Assembly: GCA_937916515.1 (NCBI GenBank)
Contig: CALFSX010000062.1
Span: forward strand, 61,406-125,405
Direction: 5' to 3'
From: an uncultured Planctomycetaceae bacterium
Lineage (GTDB): Bacteria > Planctomycetota > Planctomycetia > Planctomycetales > Planctomycetaceae
DNA length: 64,000 nucleotides
Both the position numbers and the translations under genes were made by a program. Shown piece by piece: positions 61,260 to 64,000 of the stretch. The stretch's first letter is position 1; the number at the start of each line of letters is the position of its first letter. The notes beneath the pieces were generated by a model. The model worked only from the letters and a program-made list of their open reading frames with translations, was not told the origin of the DNA and searched no databases.

Positions 61260-62297
61260 TCAGGCGGTGACTGGCCCCGACAGTGGCTCAGTGGGTGGAA
61301 TCGAATCAATTGATTCAACTGGGAGTGTTGCCAACTGCACATAGTCTGGGCGATCTGCCGACGTTGCATGTCGAAACGACCGAACGATCTTGCCTCGATG
61401 AATTAAGAACGTCCCAGGCATCCGAAAGCCATTCCCGTTCAGGGCGCCAATGCCGTGACCGGATATCCACGCGTTGAATCCTCGCATCCAGACTTTTAAA
61501 CCGAATAGCTGCCGGAACCCACCCATTTCCAGCCCAAAGGCCTCGTACAGGGCACATACGGGGTCGCGGAAGCAGTGCACGTCCGTCAATTGATTGCGTT
61601 CAAGAAGGTCGGTAGGCTCTTCGTATCCCATATGAACTAAAGCGATCTGGGTTCCGTTGGCTTCAATCTGTTGCCTTTGGCTGGCAATGTCAAACAGAGC
61701 TTCGCGGCAAAACGTACATCCTGAATGTCGAAGAAACACAACCAGCACTGGATTGCGTCTTGAAAGCTCAGTCATTGATGAGCCAAATTGACTTAGCATT
61801 CGGCCCATCGGGTCGATTGGCTTAACTGGCGGGCTAACAGTGATAAGATGCTGATCTGCCTGATGAGCCTGAGCGGCTCTCCACAGGATCACACAAAATG
61901 GGAACCACCAAATCAGGTCATTGGTTAAGATTGTCCAACCCAATGCCAGAGGTAGTTTCCCGCTGTAGACTGATGATGCGAATCCGATTGGGCCCGCAAC
62001 TTTTCCAAGCAGGCCAACTAAAACAATCGGCCAGTGGCGAAAGGGATCTCGAGCGGCAATGCCATAGCCGATTCCGTAAACACCGACGATCATCCCAATG
62101 CACTGCCAGAATTCTGGATACAGCGGAAGTGGATCGAATCCGGTTATCCGAAACAATGCCATCGGGAAAATTATGGCGAATGCACCCCAGGCAAGGTTGT
62201 AGACCGCGGCCGCGATCAAAACTTTTCGCATCCACGGTGAAGCTTGCATATTTGCAATTGAATTGGAGCACACTTCGTTTTTACGTTCTGCAATCAC
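61260..62297 (-). CDS. Integral membrane region fused to a peroxiredoxin-like (AhpC/TSA-2, SelL-related) thioredoxin-fold domain
   Basis: N-terminal about 4 hydrophobic segments; C-terminal VLVVFLRHSGCTFCREALFDIASQRQQIEANGTQIALVHMG and RMPGTFLIHRGKIVRSFRH. Confidence 0.75.
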   Translation of the reverse strand: MIAERKNEVCSNSIANMQASPWMRKVLIAAAVYNLAWGAFAIIFPMALFRITGFDPLPLYPEFWQCIGMIVGVYGIGYGIAARDPFRHWPIVLVGLLGKVAGPIGFASSVYSGKLPLALGWTILTNDLIWWFPFCVILWRAAQAHQADQHLITVSPPVKPIDPMGRMLSQFGSSMTELSRRNPVLVVFLRHSGCTFCREALFDIASQRQQIEANGTQIALVHMGYEEPTDLLERNQLTDVHCFRDPVCALYEAFGLEMGGFRQLFGLKVWMRGFNAWISGHGIGALNGNGFRMPGTFLIHRGKIVRSFRHATSADRPDYVQLATLPVESIDSIPPTEPLSGPVTA

Positions 62298-62526
62298 GGT
62301 GTATTCTAACCCAATCTTAACCAGGCAAACAGATAAGTCAGTAATGTTGCCAGAATGGCATTACATGACCTGCATTTGGGGATCGAGACACATCAGGCCA
62401 AATTAAATGCCTGCAGTGTCTCGTGCAGTTTAGACCTTATAGTCGCTTCGTTTCATTTGGCGAGTGAATTTGGCAATGTAAATCCCGAGCGATCAGCGAA
62501 AAAACGCTGCAGTCACGTGTGATGTT

Positions 62527-63432
62527 TCAGCACGAGGCGATTTCCGGGTCGAGTTCGTCGAAAAGGTCTCGTAGTTTGTCAACGGCAACGATCTGCAATT
62601 GACGAACTCGTTCTTTCGATAGCCCCATTTCAGCAGACAGTTCTCGAAGAGTTTTCACGACGCCGTCTTTGGTTAAACCGAACCTTGCTGTAACAATCTG
62701 ATGCTCTCGCTCATTCAGCCTGTCAGCCATCATCGCGATCAATGATGTCATACGTTGTTCTTCTTTGACCCACTCACCAATGGCCGCGTCTGATTCTGCG
62801 TTGGGAATTTCGTTAAGAACTTCTACCGACGATTTGAATTCCAGTGTGTTACGTCTTTGGCTTCGCTGAGCATAGCGATAGAAGTGTCGCTGCACCGAAT
62901 GGGTCGCATATGTGCTGAATCGAAAGCCACGTGAAAAGTCGAATTTGTTGATTGCCTTCAGCAGAATTTCGTTCCCCTCACTCATGAGTTCGTCGAAGTC
63001 GCAAAAGGAGGTACAGAATTTTCGAGCGATCGAAATTACAAGTCGCAGGTTGCATTCAGCAATTTGATTTCGTACAGCATCTGCGTCTGTCAAAAGATTC
63101 GACAGATCTTCCGCCGTTTCTCGCCCTGACGAATTGGCTAGCAGTCGCTGACGAAGTTGTTCAGCCTGATACTTCAGGTAGTTCATTTTCCGAAACAGAA
63201 AGGTCTCTCCCTCTGGAGACAGCAGTGGGAGTCCTCGAAGTGATTCATAGTCTCCTGTTTCTGTTACATCTTCTGCGCGAACGTCGCTGTCAGAATAGAT
63301 TGACGAACCGCTTTGCAGGCACATCAATTCGTGATCGCACTTTGATTCAAAGGCATCATTGTAAATGTGAAAAATCTGCTCAGGCAAACGGTAGTCGACG
63401 GTTTGTGATGCTGAAGGTGCGATCGTGTTCAT
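62527..63432 (-). CDS. RNA polymerase sigma-70 family factor
   Basis: NQIAECNLRLVISIARKFCTSFCDFDELMSEGNEILLKAINKFDFSRGFRFSTYATHSVQRHFYR; region 4 LRELSAEMGLSKERVRQLQIVAVDKLR; start uncertain. Confidence 0.92.
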   Translation of the reverse strand: MNTIAPSASQTVDYRLPEQIFHIYNDAFESKCDHELMCLQSGSSIYSDSDVRAEDVTETGDYESLRGLPLLSPEGETFLFRKMNYLKYQAEQLRQRLLANSSGRETAEDLSNLLTDADAVRNQIAECNLRLVISIARKFCTSFCDFDELMSEGNEILLKAINKFDFSRGFRFSTYATHSVQRHFYRYAQRSQRRNTLEFKSSVEVLNEIPNAESDAAIGEWVKEEQRMTSLIAMMADRLNEREHQIVTARFGLTKDGVVKTLRELSAEMGLSKERVRQLQIVAVDKLRDLFDELDPEIASC

Positions 63433-64000
63433 TTTGAGCGTCGTTCTAGCTTGCGACCGGGGCCGCGTTGAAGCAATGAGTTCCGGACTTACACCTATTG
63501 TCAGCATTTAACACCAAGAGTTAACTAAGTAAACGTCCAAAACGGTCAATTTTTGTGGCATCGCACCGGGATTGTCGCGGTAAATTTATGAATTCGTTCA
63601 TAAGTGAACGTTGTTTAGCCTCTGAAACGTTCATGTGTGCTGGGGTGGGGATTCACGGGACGTACCAAACTGGCTGGTCTGGCAAGGTTGGCGGGCACTG
63701 CAAACTCGCGTTTGACCGGAAACTAGACCTGCGTTGTTAGTGTTTGACGACTTACAGTAAATTTCGCTGACGTGTGGCCGCGGCTAACACGAAAATGACG
63801 ATGCGGGCTGGTTCCCGTTGGCCAGAACTGCCCATAACAACAGCTAAATTGCCGAACTGCGGGCGTTTCTTGTGCCTGGTCAGTGGCGGCAACCTGTTTG
63901 CTCGCAAGCCGGCAATGCCCGGAGGAACGACTGAAGCTCTTCTATTTGAGTTACTGTAGAAAGTTGTGTTTGATGGGCAGTTGAAAAAGGCGACGTGTTT

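Overview
About 64 kb of a chromosome whose gene content looks planctomycete. The taxon is inferred from DUF1080 / PVC-dehydrogenase / DUF1552-DUF1592 proteins, not from any search. Most of the window is ordinary housekeeping and accessory genes: nth, kdsA, purB, glyS, glnE, queF, argH, cpaF-tadB-tadC, rfbC, a UDP-xylose synthase-like SDR and a sigma-70 factor. No rRNA, tRNA or CRISPR array was recognised. The most interesting region is 50.6-60 kb. It holds an H-NOX / hybrid histidine kinase / REC-GGDEF operon (54272-58036). Opposite it is a REC + SpoIIE-type phosphatase whose receiver is nearly the same as that of the GGDEF protein. Three genes here are disrupted: a TAA at codon 25 of the REC-phosphatase, three apparent -1 frameshifts in a WecG/TagA glycosyltransferase, and an in-frame TGA inside a CBS/DRTGG-type Mn-dependent pyrophosphatase. 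Other notable observations are a GlnE with two ACT-like modules in its linker, a TrhO-RluA fusion, a DUF1080-tyrosine-phosphatase fusion, a GAF-HlyD fusion, and a dispersed intergenic repeat with at least three copies. All calls come from reading the sequence and translations; no database search was run.
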